DNA from: Amycolatopsis benzoatilytica AK 16/65
GTDB taxonomy: Bacteria > Actinomycetota > Actinomycetes > Mycobacteriales > Pseudonocardiaceae
Reading direction: 5' to 3'
DNA: 64,000 nt
Assembly (NCBI RefSeq): GCF_000383915.1
Contig: NZ_KB912942.1
Coordinates: 7,320,388-7,384,387 of the forward strand
Under the pieces are notes generated by a model. It did not search any database, was not told the origin of the DNA, and was given only the letters and a program-made list of their open reading frames with translations. Below, piece after piece: positions 39,005-47,740 of this stretch (the first letter of the stretch is position 1; each line of letters begins with the position of its first letter). The translations under genes and the position numbers were made by a program.

Positions 39005-39682
39005 TCAGGCGCGATCGTCGGCGGGCTCGTCCACCGGGCGGCGCATTTCCTGGCGGTAGCGCAGCACGCCGTACCCGGTGCCGACCACGAAGAACGCCAC
39101 GCTCACCCAGAGCGCCGCGGTCTTGACCCACGGGATCGCATCCAGCAAACCGGCCCCGTAGTAGCCGAGCAGCACCAGCGTCGGCACCCACAGCAGACCG
39201 CCGGTGAAGGTGGCGAGCATGAAACGGCGCGCGTCCATCCTCGCCGCGCCCGCGATGAGCGGGGCCAGCGTGCGGATCCACGGGATCCACCTGGCCGCGA
39301 CGATCGCGAAGAAGCCCCGTCGGTCGAGGAATGCTTGCGCCCGTTCGAGGTTGTGCCGGTTCAAGACCCGCCCGCCGCGGCGGGCGATCAGCGTGGTGCC
39401 GGCGCCGCGGCCGATGTAGTAGCCGATCTGATTGCCGACCACCGCGGTGAGCAGCGCGGCCGCGGACAGCAGCCAGGCGTTGACGTCCGATCCGTGCTGG
39501 GCGAGCACCACTCCCGCGCCGAACAGCAGGGAGTCGCCGGGCAGGAAGAGCCCGATGATGAGCGCGCATTCGATCAGCACGAAGGACAGCACGATGACCC
39601 AGACGAGCACCGGGCCGGCGGTGTCCAGCCAGCTCAGGCCGATCCCCGCGGCGTGCGCGGGCAGGGCGGCGTCGAGGTTCAC
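39005..39682 (-). CDS. DedA-family membrane protein
   Basis: 225 residues from GTG 39682. About five helices, with DedA/SNARE-associated (VTT) motifs: ECALIIGLFLPGDSLLFGAG, GNQIGYYIGRGAGT, FLDRRGFFAIVAARWIPWIRTLAP (conserved Arg and Pro) and LLWVPTLVLLGYYG. DedA proteins are proposed undecaprenyl-phosphate or phospholipid flippases. A second DedA gene is at 50.2 kb. Confidence 0.92.
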   Translation of the reverse strand: MNLDAALPAHAAGIGLSWLDTAGPVLVWVIVLSFVLIECALIIGLFLPGDSLLFGAGVVLAQHGSDVNAWLLSAAALLTAVVGNQIGYYIGRGAGTTLIARRGGRVLNRHNLERAQAFLDRRGFFAIVAARWIPWIRTLAPLIAGAARMDARRFMLATFTGGLLWVPTLVLLGYYGAGLLDAIPWVKTAALWVSVAFFVVGTGYGVLRYRQEMRRPVDEPADDRA

Positions 39683-39734
39683 GCGAAGAGCCTACGTGGC
39701 TGGGATCGGCTGCAGTACGCAACCATCGAATCCT

Positions 39735-39792
39735 CCGCATTCGGTGACTTTGGGTACGCCAAGGTAAACGAACCGTTCACCCGGATTGCCCA
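39735..39792. repeat. Degenerate palindromic element
   Basis: On the minus strand this reads GTGAACGGTTCGTTTACCTT then GG-CGTAC-CCAAAGTCACC, a rough inverted repeat with a TTGG/CCAA core. It differs in sequence from the six main repeats and may belong to a second palindrome family. Confidence 0.4.
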
Positions 39793-39801
39793 GAACAACG
39801 A

Positions 39802-39835
39802 ACGGGCCGCCCGGAACAGTTCCCGGACGGCCCGT
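39802..39835 (-). terminator. Terminator after the YceI operon
   Basis: Hairpin ACGGGCCGCCCGGAA / TTCCCGGACGGCCCGT with one bulge and one mismatch, 8 bp beyond the YceI stop on the minus strand. Confidence 0.75.
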
Positions 39836-39843
39836 GCGCGTTT

Positions 39844-40668
39844 TCAGAACTGCGGCAGGGACTCGCCCTGCACCGCCTCGATGTCCAGCTCCACCTTGAC
39901 GGTCGTGCCGATCGCGGCCACGCCGGCCCGCACCATCGCGCTGTAGTTGATCGCGAAATCGTTGCGGTGCAATTGCGTTTCGGCGTGGAACGCGGCGCGC
40001 ACGCCGCCCCACGGGTCCGGCCCGTGCCCGGTGTAGCGCAGGTCGAGCGTGACTTCGCGGCGTTCGCCGTGCAGCGTCAGCACCCCGCGCAGCGCCCAGC
40101 TGTCCGTGCCGAGCTGGGACAGCCCGGTGCTTTCGAACGTGATGAGCGGATACGCGTCCGCGTCGAGGAATTCCCCCGAGCGCAGGTGGTCGTCGCGCAT
40201 CTTGATGCCGCTCTCCAGGCTGCCCGCCTTGATCTCGGCGTGCACGGTGGACTTCTCCACCGGGCGGGCCACCTCGATCCGGCCGGCGACGTCCGGGAAG
40301 CGCACCTTGATGCTGGCGATGCCCATGTGCCGCGCGGTGGCGACCACCGAGGAGTGCATCGGGTCGATCGTCCAAGGCCCGGCGGGCGGCAGCTCGATCG
40401 CGCCGGAAACCGGCACCAGCGCGATGTCGCCGAGCAGGCCGGCCCCGTCGGAGCCGATCTGCACGGTGCGAGCCATCGGCGTGTACCCGGGGGCAGTGAT
40501 CACCGCGGTGTAGACGCCCGGGGGCAGCGGATCGGTGACCACTGCCCCCTTCGCGTCCGTTACCTGCCGCGCGACCTGCCGGCCGTTGAGGTCGGTGACC
40601 GTGAGCACCGCGTTCTCGACCGGCCAGCCGCCGTTCGAACGCAGTTGCGCGCGCAGGCCCCCGCTCAT
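39844..40668 (-). CDS. YceI-family protein with N-terminal CarboxypepD_reg-like domain
   Basis: 274 residues. Residues 10-90 form a beta-sandwich (VENAVLTVTDLNGRQVARQV, LPPGVYTAVITAPGYTPMAR) like those on the neighbouring exporter. Residues 98-274 are a YceI lipocalin-like domain (GPWTIDPMHSSVVATARHMG, LRSGEFLDADAYPLITFEST, NDFAINYSAM). YceI proteins bind polyisoprenoids or other amphipathic molecules. No signal peptide, so it should act in the cytoplasm, where the exporter tail would also be. ATGA overlap with the exporter stop shows coupled translation. Confidence 0.9.
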   Translation of the reverse strand: MSGGLRAQLRSNGGWPVENAVLTVTDLNGRQVARQVTDAKGAVVTDPLPPGVYTAVITAPGYTPMARTVQIGSDGAGLLGDIALVPVSGAIELPPAGPWTIDPMHSSVVATARHMGIASIKVRFPDVAGRIEVARPVEKSTVHAEIKAGSLESGIKMRDDHLRSGEFLDADAYPLITFESTGLSQLGTDSWALRGVLTLHGERREVTLDLRYTGHGPDPWGGVRAAFHAETQLHRNDFAINYSAMVRAGVAAIGTTVKVELDIEAVQGESLPQF

Positions 40669-43307
40669 GCGCGGTCGACCAGGTCGTCGAGCGCCTGCTC
40701 GTAGCTCAGCCGCACGTCGTGCTGGGCCTCGCCGTCGGCCAGCGTCACCTGGCTGGTGGCCGGCGGGTAGCCGCTGGCCACCACGGTGTACGAGCCGATC
40801 GGCAGGTCGCTGACCACATACCGGCCTTCGCTGTCGGTGCGGGCCACCGCCGAGACGTTGCCGTTCTCGTCGAGCACGGTGATCCGCGCGTCCGGCACGA
40901 TCCGGTCGCCCTCGGTCCGCGCGACGCCCTGGAGCAGCACCGAGCCGGCCAGCTCCACGTCGTGGCGCAGGATGCCGCTGTCCGGCACGGTCAGCGTGAC
41001 CGCGACCGGGCGGTAGTGCGGGCCGCTCGCGACCAGCGTGTACTGCCCGGCGCCGACGCCGCTGAAGGTGTAGACGCCGTCCGCGGCGGTGATGTACGCG
41101 CCGTTGACCTCGCCGCGCGAGTCGGTGAGCGTCACCGTCGCGTTGGCCAGCGGGTTGGCGGTGCCGATCGCTCGCACCACCCCGGTCAGCTCTCCGGAGC
41201 CGGTCAGGGTGACGTCCAGGTTGGCCGGGTGTCCGCCGACGATCACGCTGGACGCCTGCGGCTGGTGCCCGGGAGCGGACACGATCAGCACGTAGGTGCC
41301 CGGTCCCTGGGTCGGGATCGAGTAGCTGCCGTCGCCGTTGCCGGTCGCCCGCGCCACCTGACGGCCCTGCTGGTCGATCAGGGTGAGCGCGGCCGCGGCC
41401 ACGTGGCTGCCGTCCTGCCTGCGCACATGCCCGGTGATCGGCAGGCCGCCGGTTCCGGTGGTCATGCCGAGCTCGGAATCGGCCAGCGAGTTGCTGATCG
41501 GCATCGGCTTGGCGTCTGCGATCGCCTGCGCGTCACCGTGGCCGTTGCCGTTGGTCAGCGAGTGTCGTCCGCCGACCCCGACCAGCGCCGGCTCCCTGGG
41601 CGACTCCTCGAACAGCGAGCCTGCCTTGACAGTCTCCTCCGCGGCCGGGGCCGCGAGCGCCGGCGTGCTCTCCTCGTCGAGATCCAGCAGCGCCTCGCCG
41701 CCCTCGACCGCAGCGGCGGCCGGGTTCATGCCGGCCAGCGGGATCTCCTTCATGAACAGCAGCACCAGGGTGGCCAGCAGCGCGACGCCGCCGGCGACCC
41801 AGAACACCGTGCTGATGGAGTCGGTGAAGCCGGTCAGGACCGGGATCTTCACCGCGTCCGGCAGCGACTGGATGACGCTGGTGTTGCTGGAAAGGTCGCC
41901 GATCTTGCTGCCCGCGCCGGCCGGCACGTGCCCGCCGAACGCCTTGGTGATGTTGCCCGGCAGCACGTTGAACAGAATCGTCAGGAACACCGCGACACCG
42001 GCGGTACCGCCGATCTGGCGGAAGAACGTGGCGGACGCGGTCGAGACGCCCATGTCCTTGCGCGGCCCGGCGTTCTGCACCGCGATGATCAGCGTCTGCA
42101 TGCACTGGCCGAGGCCGAGGCCGATGATCAGCGCGGCGAGCAGCGGGTGCCACAACGCCGAGTCGTACTTCACGGTGGCGAAGAAGAACGCGCCGCCCGC
42201 GATCAGGATGGTGCCGATGACCGGGAAGATCTTGTAGCGCCCGGTCTTCGAGGTGATCCGGCCGGAGATGATCGACGCGGACATGATGCCGACCATCAGC
42301 GGCAGCATCAACAGACCCGACTCCGTGGGCGTGTAGCCCTGCACGACCTGCAGGTACTGCGGGATCATGGTGATCGCGCCGAACATCGCCACGCCGACGA
42401 TCACGCCGCCGACGATGGCGACGGTGAAGGTCGAGTTCTTGAACAGCCGCAGCGGGATCAGCGCGGCGTCCTTCATCAGCTTCTCGATCACGATGAACAG
42501 CACGACGCCGACGCCGCCGATGATGTACATCCAGATCGACTTCTGGTCGCCCCAGCCCCACTTCTGGCCCTGTTCGGCGACGATCAGGAACGGCACCACG
42601 GCGACGACCATGGCGAGCGCGCCCCACCAGTCGATCTTGTGGGTGTGGCGGTTGTGCGGGACGTTCAGGACCTTCGCCACCACGAAGAACGCGATGACGC
42701 CGATCGGCACGTTGATCAGGAAGACCCAGCGCCAGCCGTGCAGGCCGGCAAGCGTGTCGAAGCCGGCGAAGAAACCGCCGAGCACCGGGCCGAGCACCGT
42801 CGAGGTGCCGAACACGGCCAGGAAGTAACCCTGGTAGCGAGCGCGTTCCCGCGGCGGGACGACGTCGCCGATGATGGTCATCGCAAGCGACATCAGACCG
42901 CCGGCGCCGATGCCCTGGACCGCGCGGAACGCGGCCAGCTGGTACATCGACTGGGCGAAGGTCGAGGCCGCCGACCCGGCGACGAAGATGGCGATCGCGG
43001 CGAGGTAGAACGGCTTGCGGCCGTAGATGTCGGAAAGCTTGCCGTAGATCGGCGTGGCGATCGTCGAGGTGATCAGGTACGCGGTGGTGACCCACGCCTG
43101 CAGGTCGAAGCCGTGCAGGTCGTTGGCGATCCGGACGATCGAGGTACCCACGATCGTCTGGTCCAGCGCGGCGAGGAACATGCCGCACATCAGGCCGCTG
43201 ATGATCGTGACGATCTGGCGGTGGCTCAGCCGCGGAGTGCTGTCGCCTTCTGCGGCGGCAACGGCTCCCCCTCTCGGCTGAGGCTGTTGTTCAACGGTGG
43301 AAGTCAT
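40665..43307 (-). CDS. MFS drug exporter (DHA2 type) with three C-terminal CarboxypepD_reg-like domains
   Basis: 880 residues from ATG 43307. Residues 25-570: 14 helices, motif A GKLSDIYGRKPFYLAAIAIF, motif C VLGPVLGGFFAGF, central FFRQIGGTAGVAVFLTILFN. A long low-complexity linker (about 575-620) leads to three beta-sandwich domains (about 620-705, 706-790, 791-870) with repeated ALTLIDQQGRQVAR, GSYSIPTQGPGTYVLIVSAP, GVYTFSGVGAGQYTLVASGP and HDVELAG/HDVRLS closings. Middle gene of MarR-MFS-YceI, each overlapping the next by 4 bp. Clear paralogue of the 8333-10486 exporter, with one more domain. Substrate unknown. Confidence 0.93.
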   Translation of the reverse strand: MTSTVEQQPQPRGGAVAAAEGDSTPRLSHRQIVTIISGLMCGMFLAALDQTIVGTSIVRIANDLHGFDLQAWVTTAYLITSTIATPIYGKLSDIYGRKPFYLAAIAIFVAGSAASTFAQSMYQLAAFRAVQGIGAGGLMSLAMTIIGDVVPPRERARYQGYFLAVFGTSTVLGPVLGGFFAGFDTLAGLHGWRWVFLINVPIGVIAFFVVAKVLNVPHNRHTHKIDWWGALAMVVAVVPFLIVAEQGQKWGWGDQKSIWMYIIGGVGVVLFIVIEKLMKDAALIPLRLFKNSTFTVAIVGGVIVGVAMFGAITMIPQYLQVVQGYTPTESGLLMLPLMVGIMSASIISGRITSKTGRYKIFPVIGTILIAGGAFFFATVKYDSALWHPLLAALIIGLGLGQCMQTLIIAVQNAGPRKDMGVSTASATFFRQIGGTAGVAVFLTILFNVLPGNITKAFGGHVPAGAGSKIGDLSSNTSVIQSLPDAVKIPVLTGFTDSISTVFWVAGGVALLATLVLLFMKEIPLAGMNPAAAAVEGGEALLDLDEESTPALAAPAAEETVKAGSLFEESPREPALVGVGGRHSLTNGNGHGDAQAIADAKPMPISNSLADSELGMTTGTGGLPITGHVRRQDGSHVAAAALTLIDQQGRQVARATGNGDGSYSIPTQGPGTYVLIVSAPGHQPQASSVIVGGHPANLDVTLTGSGELTGVVRAIGTANPLANATVTLTDSRGEVNGAYITAADGVYTFSGVGAGQYTLVASGPHYRPVAVTLTVPDSGILRHDVELAGSVLLQGVARTEGDRIVPDARITVLDENGNVSAVARTDSEGRYVVSDLPIGSYTVVASGYPPATSQVTLADGEAQHDVRLSYEQALDDLVDRA

Positions 43308-43828
43308 GTGTTCGAGGCCCCCTTGGCCTGTGCCGGAGCTGCGAAATCGGACAGCGCCGGGTTGTTCGTTTCGATACCGGTGTTGAGCCGCGCGAGCAGG
43401 TTGTGCAGCGTCTCGCGCTCCTCCTGGCTCCAATCGCCGAGCACCTCGGCCAGCCACCGGGCACGGTGCTTGCGGTTCTCGTCGAACACGCGAAGCCCTT
43501 CCGCGGTCGGGGCGAGCAGGCAGGCGCGGCCGTCCTCCGGGTCGGCCTGCCGTTCGACGAGTCCGTGCTGGACGAGCGAGCTCGACTGCCTGCTGATGGT
43601 GGAGATCTCCGAGTGCAGGAATTCGGCGAGCTTGCTGGTGCGTTGCGGGCCTTCGTGGACGAGGCAGAAGAGGATCGCGTACGCGGCCCTCTCGATCCCG
43701 TCCGGCCCGTGTTTGGCGACCTGGGACTTCGCCTTGGTGATCAAGCGCATGAACCGGACCAGCTCGTGTCCGAGCTGGTCGGCAAGGTCGAGTTCGGCCT
43801 CGGGCCTGACGGCGGAGTTAGGTGCCAT
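43304..43828 (-). CDS. MarR-family transcriptional regulator of the exporter operon
   Basis: 174 residues from ATG 43828, which has GAGGAAG about 10 bases upstream; a longer TTG-start frame is rejected. Winged-helix motifs: AAYAILFCLVHEGPQRTSKL, AEFLHSEISTISRQSSSLVQ, HGLVERQADPEDGRACLLAP. First gene of the MarR-MFS-YceI operon (ATGA overlap with the exporter). Its own promoter region carries several TTGC/GCAA inverted repeats. Confidence 0.92.
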   Translation of the reverse strand: MAPNSAVRPEAELDLADQLGHELVRFMRLITKAKSQVAKHGPDGIERAAYAILFCLVHEGPQRTSKLAEFLHSEISTISRQSSSLVQHGLVERQADPEDGRACLLAPTAEGLRVFDENRKHRARWLAEVLGDWSQEERETLHNLLARLNTGIETNNPALSDFAAPAQAKGASNT

Positions 43829-43872
43829 GTGTGGATCTTCCTCGGGGTGGAGCAAACCATTGGTTGGCGACT

Positions 43873-43970
43873 GCAACTAGTTGCCGTTAGCAAGAGTGTG
43901 CCCGTACGGCGGTTTCTGCAAGCGCTCGACCCGTGGTTGTGTCACAACACACTTTAGTTGCCGCATGCAA
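43873..43970. promoter_or_regulatory. Candidate MarR operators upstream of the second MarR-MFS operon
   Basis: Two sites of the form TTGC-N5-GCAA: TTGCCGTTAGCAA (43881-43893) and TTGCCGCATGCAA (43958-43970). The first overlaps a perfect palindrome GCAACTAGTTGC (43873-43884). TTGTGTCACAA (43938-43948) lies between. The motif matches TTGTGCTACGCAA before the other MarR-MFS locus. Confidence 0.65.
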
Positions 43971-44076
43971 GCAGATTTTAACCGGAGGGGTGACGTCCGG
44001 TTTCTCCTGGTTTGATTTCGCTGGTCACCGGGTCGCCCGGCGGGAACAGATCCGTCCCGGCGGGGTTGAAGTGGGT

Positions 44077-44502
44077 ATGACCGACGACACAGCGCTGTAC
44101 GACCTCATCGCGACGGCCCGCCAGGGCGTGCTCGCGACGCTCAAGCGGGACGGCCGCCCGCAGCTGTCCACGGTGACGCACTACTTCGACCGGGAGGAGC
44201 GGCAATTGCTGGTGTCGATCACGGAGACCCGGGCGAAGACGAAGAACATGCGCCGGGATCCGCGGGTCAGCTACCACGTGGCCGCGTCGAACGGCTGGTC
44301 GTACGCGGTGGCGGAGGGGCGGGCGGCGCTGTCGCCGGTCGCCGGGTCCGAGCACGACGCGACCGTGGAAGCGCTGATCGACCTGTATCGGAAGGTCGGC
44401 GGCGAACACCCCGACTGGGCGGAGTACCGGGCGGCGATGGTGGCGGACCAGCGGCTGGTGCTGACGGTGCGGATCGACCGGGTTTACGGCCTGGTCCGCT
44501 GA
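44077..44502 (+). CDS. PPOX-class F420-dependent oxidoreductase-like protein
   Basis: 141 residues from ATG 44077. Split beta-barrel flavin-binding fold: YDLIATARQGVLATLKRDGR, PQLSTVTHYF, LLVSITETRAKTKNMRRDPR (phosphate-binding Lys/Arg) and VSYHVA. This is the TIGR03618-like group, which in actinobacteria often uses F420. Substrate unknown. Divergent from the MarR-MFS operon; a hairpin follows its stop. Confidence 0.88.
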   Translation: MTDDTALYDLIATARQGVLATLKRDGRPQLSTVTHYFDREERQLLVSITETRAKTKNMRRDPRVSYHVAASNGWSYAVAEGRAALSPVAGSEHDATVEALIDLYRKVGGEHPDWAEYRAAMVADQRLVLTVRIDRVYGLVR

Positions 44503-44505
44503 GGA

Positions 44506-44539
44506 CCCGGTGCGGCGGGCGAGTGCTCGCCGCACCGGG
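44506..44539. terminator. Bidirectional terminator
   Basis: Stem CCCGGTGCGGCG / CGCCGCACCGGG, extendable by GCGAG/CTCG, between the converging PPOX and TetR genes, a few bases from each stop. Confidence 0.8.
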
Positions 44540-44546
44540 CTTCGCG

Positions 44547-45125
44547 TCAGTCGGCCGGGCCGGACTTCGCTGTCGGTGCCGCCGCCTCGCCCGGCATTCC
44601 GGCTTCGATCCGGTCCGCGATCTCGTCGATCTGCTTCAGCAGGCTGTCGGTCGCCTCTTCCCCCAGCGCCGCGCGCATGTACAGCCCCTCGCCGACCAGG
44701 ATCACCAATTCCGCGGTCAGCGGGTCCTCGATGTGCTCCAGCATCACCTCGCGGGTGCGCTGGAGGCACCGCTGCGACACCTCCGCCGCCACTGGGTCGT
44801 TCAGCATCAGCCGGAGCGTGGCCATCGTGGTGCGGTGCAGGGCTAGATCGCTGGTGACGTCGGTGATCGCCGAGCGCAGGTAATACCGCACTACGCCCTC
44901 CGGCGCGGTGCGCGCGCGTTCCAGGTCCTCCTCGGTCAGCCGCTCCAGGCGTTCGAGGAGGCCGTCGCGCAGGGCGTCCTTCGAGCCGAAGTGGTAGAGC
45001 AGGCCGCCCTTGGACACGCCGGCGTGCGCCGCCACCGCGTCGAGCGTGATCTCGACCGGGCCGCGGTCGGCCAGGATGACCTCGTACGAGCCGAGGATGC
45101 GTTCGCGAGCTGAGGGCTTGGGCAT
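44547..45125 (-). CDS. TetR-family regulator of an MFS exporter
   Basis: 192 residues from ATG 45125. Helix-turn-helix at about 8-50 (ITLDAVAAHAGVSKGGLLYHFGSKDAL), ligand domain with a TetR_C-like helix set. Divergent from an MFS exporter; two copies of an ACCGTCY(G/A)GACGGT inverted repeat in the 88-bp gap are the expected binding sites, so it likely represses both genes. Confidence 0.92.
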   Translation of the reverse strand: MPKPSARERILGSYEVILADRGPVEITLDAVAAHAGVSKGGLLYHFGSKDALRDGLLERLERLTEEDLERARTAPEGVVRYYLRSAITDVTSDLALHRTTMATLRLMLNDPVAAEVSQRCLQRTREVMLEHIEDPLTAELVILVGEGLYMRAALGEEATDSLLKQIDEIADRIEAGMPGEAAAPTAKSGPAD

Positions 45126-45135
45126 CGCCTTGACT

Positions 45136-45195
45136 ATACCGTCCAGACGGTTTACCTTCTCTTCAGGATCGAAACTGTACCGTCTGGACGGTACA
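45136..45195. promoter_or_regulatory. TetR operators (two copies) between tetR and the MFS exporter
   Basis: ACCGTCCAGACGGT at 45138-45151 and ACCGTCTGGACGGT at 45179-45192, extended by TA/TA flanks. They are exact reverse complements of each other and spaced 41 bp apart. The second lies 20 bp before the exporter ATG and would block transcription or initiation. Confidence 0.88.
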
Positions 45196-45213
45196 AGAAA
45201 GGAAGAGTGCGCC

Positions 45214-46740
45214 ATGGTGCGGCGCGGTGGCCAGTGGTGGGCCTTGGCAGTGCTGGTGCTGCCGGTCCTGTTGATCAGCGTGGACACGACAGTCCTGGGC
45301 TTCGCCCTGCCTTATCTCAGCGAGGACCTCTCGCCCACCGGCGCGGAGCAGCTGTGGATCGTCGACGTCTACTCGTTCGTCCTGGCCGGATTGCTGGTCT
45401 TCATGGGCACGCTGGGCGACCGGATCGGCAGGCGGCGTCTCCTGCTGATCGGCGGCGCGGCCTTCGGGGCGGCTTCGGTGCTGGCGGCGTTCGCGACCTC
45501 GCCGCTGATGCTGATCCTCGCGCGGGCGCTGCTGGGAGTCGGCGGTGCGACGCTGATGCCGTCCACGTTGTCGTTGATCCGCAGCATCTTCACCGAGGAC
45601 CGCAAGCGCCGGACCGCGGTCGCGATCTGGAGCGCGGCGTTCTCCGGCGGCATGGCGGTCGGCCCGGTGGTCGGCGGGTGGCTGCTGGAGCACTTCTGGT
45701 GGGGCTCGGTCTTCCTGATCAACGTGCCGGTGATGGTCCTGCTGCTGACCGCCGGCCCGCTGGTGCTGCCGGAATTCCGCGACCCGAATCCGGGCCGGTT
45801 CGACCCGTGGTCGGCGCTGTTGTCGCTGGCCACGATGCTGCCGGTGGTGTACGGCGTGAAGATCGCCGCGACCTCGGGCATCAGCCTGACCGCGGTGGCC
45901 GCGATCGTCGTCGGTCTCGCGCTGGGCGCGCTGTTCGTCCGCCGGCAACGGCGGCTCGAGCAGCCGATGCTGGACCTCGCCCTGTTCTCCGACCGCACGT
46001 TCGCCGGTTCGGTGATCACCAACCTGCTCGGCGTATTCGCACTGGTCGGGCTGCTGTTCCTGTTGCCGCAGTACCTGCAGCTGGTGCTCGGCCTGTCGCC
46101 GCTCGTCGCCGCGCTGTGGATGCTGCCCGCGACGCTCGCCGGCGTGGTTGGCGCACTGGCCGCGGCCTGGCTGGCCCAGCGCGTCCGAGTTCCGGTCCTG
46201 ATCACCATTGGCCTGCTCTTCGGTGCGGCCGGCTTCCTGGTGTTGACCACCATCGGCACCGAGGCCGGAGTGGCCGCGGTAGTCGTCGCCTTCGTCCTGG
46301 TCGGCGGCGGCATCGCGCTGTCCGAAACGCTGACGAACGATCTGGTGATCTCCGCTGCTCCGGTCAACCGCGCCGGCGCGGCTTCGGCGATCTCGGAAAC
46401 CGGCTACGAACTGGGCGGCGCCCTGGGCACCGCCCTGCTGGGCAGTCTCGCGGCGGCGGTCTACCAATCCGGCCTGCCCGCCACCGCGCCCGCCGCCGCC
46501 CGCGACACCCTGGGCGGCGCGGTGGCCACCGCGCACGCCTTGCCTGCCGTGGACGGTGCCGAGCTGCTGGCCACCGCTCGCGAGTCCTTTGTGACAGCGC
46601 TGCACACGAGTGCCTGGGTCGGTGCCGCCATCCTGCTGTACACCGCGGCGCAGGCGTACTTCCTGCTGGGCCGCCGCCGTAGCAGCGACCGCGACGGCGC
46701 GACTCCGGTCTGCCCGGAGGAAGCCGCGATGTGCTCGTGA
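45214..46740 (+). CDS. MFS drug exporter (DHA2, QacA/SmvA-like)
   Basis: 508 residues from ATG 45214 with AAAGGAAG upstream. 14 helices; first-helix acid in LLISVDTTVLGFALPYLSED, motif A GTLGDRIGRRRLLLIGG, motif C-like AFSGGMAVGPVVGGWLL. The SVDTTVL and LGDRIGRRR patterns fit SmvA/QacA, which export cationic dyes and antiseptics; the actual substrate is unknown. No beta-domain tail, unlike the other two DHA2 exporters in this window. Controlled by the divergent TetR gene. Confidence 0.92.
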   Translation: MVRRGGQWWALAVLVLPVLLISVDTTVLGFALPYLSEDLSPTGAEQLWIVDVYSFVLAGLLVFMGTLGDRIGRRRLLLIGGAAFGAASVLAAFATSPLMLILARALLGVGGATLMPSTLSLIRSIFTEDRKRRTAVAIWSAAFSGGMAVGPVVGGWLLEHFWWGSVFLINVPVMVLLLTAGPLVLPEFRDPNPGRFDPWSALLSLATMLPVVYGVKIAATSGISLTAVAAIVVGLALGALFVRRQRRLEQPMLDLALFSDRTFAGSVITNLLGVFALVGLLFLLPQYLQLVLGLSPLVAALWMLPATLAGVVGALAAAWLAQRVRVPVLITIGLLFGAAGFLVLTTIGTEAGVAAVVVAFVLVGGGIALSETLTNDLVISAAPVNRAGAASAISETGYELGGALGTALLGSLAAAVYQSGLPATAPAAARDTLGGAVATAHALPAVDGAELLATARESFVTALHTSAWVGAAILLYTAAQAYFLLGRRRSSDRDGATPVCPEEAAMCS

Positions 46741-47080
46741 TCAGCGGCGAATCGACGCGGTGGCCCGAGGTTCGCTCCCGGGTCTCGGGCCCCGCATCCG
46801 GTTGTGCTCACCGCGGCTTGCTCGGCTCACCAGCCTGGCAAGACTGCGGATTTCGGCACGGGTTGTTGGCGGCCTGAGCGAGCTCGGCGGCCGCCGACAC
46901 CGCCCCGTTCGCCAACGGAATGCTCCGCCGCGGAGTCGAAAACGTTGCGGACTCAGTGCTTCCGGTCACTGCGCGGCCATCCGATTCGACGCTGCCGCAG
47001 CGGCCCGGCGTGCGCAACGTTCGCAGTTGCCGCGCGGAAGCCTGTGTCTGTACCGTTTCCCGCGCCGCGGATCCGAGACC
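46741..47080. other. 340-bp gap without a recognisable gene
   Basis: Lies between the 3' ends of the MFS gene (+) and a TetR gene (-). Frames are open by GC bias but lack start, ribosome site and any conserved pattern. A few short GC-rich inverted repeats (for example CGGCGGCCGCCG) are present. I see no RNA gene or regulatory site. Confidence 0.5.
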
Positions 47081-47662
47081 TCAGCCCAAATCGGCGCTGG
47101 CCGCCCGGAGTTCTTTCAGCGCGGTCAGGAGAAACTCGGCCGCATCCGCGTCCCGGTCGCTCTCCGACCATTTCGCAAATCCGCGCTTGAACGCCAGCAC
47201 GCCAAGCTCGCTCGCCAGAGCCGCAGTAGCCCCCGTCACGCCACGCGCCGCTAGCGCGGTCGCCATCGCGTCGGCGAGGCCGACGCTCTTGAGCGCGTCC
47301 CGCGCCTGGAGTTCAGCACTCGCCGCGACGGCGGCCTTCAATCGCGGGGCCAGTTCCCGGTTCATCGGCCCCAGCGCGGTCGAGGCGCGGCGGAGGCCGG
47401 ACGCGATGGCTTCGAGCGGGCTCGCGGTGGCGGGCGCCTCGGCGATGCCTTCGGCCAGCAACTGGCTCAACGTCTCCTGCCCGGCCACCAGCAGCTCGCG
47501 CTTGTCCGGGAAGTGCCGGAAGAACGTGCTCTTCGTGACGCCGGCCCGTTCGGCGATCTGCGCGACCGTCGTGGCGTCGTAACCCTGTTCGGCGAACAGG
47601 TCGACGGCGGCCACGACCAAGCGTTCGCGCGCTCCTGGCTCCCACCGTCCCATGCGATTCAT
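47081..47662 (-). CDS. TetR-family regulator
   Basis: 193 residues from ATG 47662 (ATG 47653 also possible, neither with a clear ribosome site). Helix-turn-helix YDATTVAQIAERAGVTKSTFFRHFPDKREL at about 28-57. Divergent from an NmrA-like reductase gene, with two inverted repeats in the 78-bp gap, so it probably represses that gene and itself. Confidence 0.92.
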   Translation of the reverse strand: MNRMGRWEPGARERLVVAAVDLFAEQGYDATTVAQIAERAGVTKSTFFRHFPDKRELLVAGQETLSQLLAEGIAEAPATASPLEAIASGLRRASTALGPMNRELAPRLKAAVAASAELQARDALKSVGLADAMATALAARGVTGATAALASELGVLAFKRGFAKWSESDRDADAAEFLLTALKELRAASADLG

Positions 47663-47666
47663 TCTA

Positions 47667-47725
47667 AGTGATGAGACTGTGGTCCCATCACTCTGGTAGC
47701 GTATGACGGGACAAGAGTCCCATCA
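47667..47725. promoter_or_regulatory. TetR operators between tetR and the NmrA-like reductase
   Basis: Site 1 at 47667-47692: AGTGATGAGAC-N4-GTCCCATCACT, one mismatch in 11 bp. Site 2 at 47704-47725: TGACGGGAC-N4-GTCCCATCA. They share the core GGGAC/GTCCCATCA. Confidence 0.8.
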
Positions 47726-47740
47726 CTTCAGGAGCACGTC

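Noticed and set aside
40719..43880. 1053-codon open frame on the plus strand over the exporter
   Set aside because: Antisense shadow of the MFS gene; composition dominated by Arg/Asp/Gly/His, no motif.
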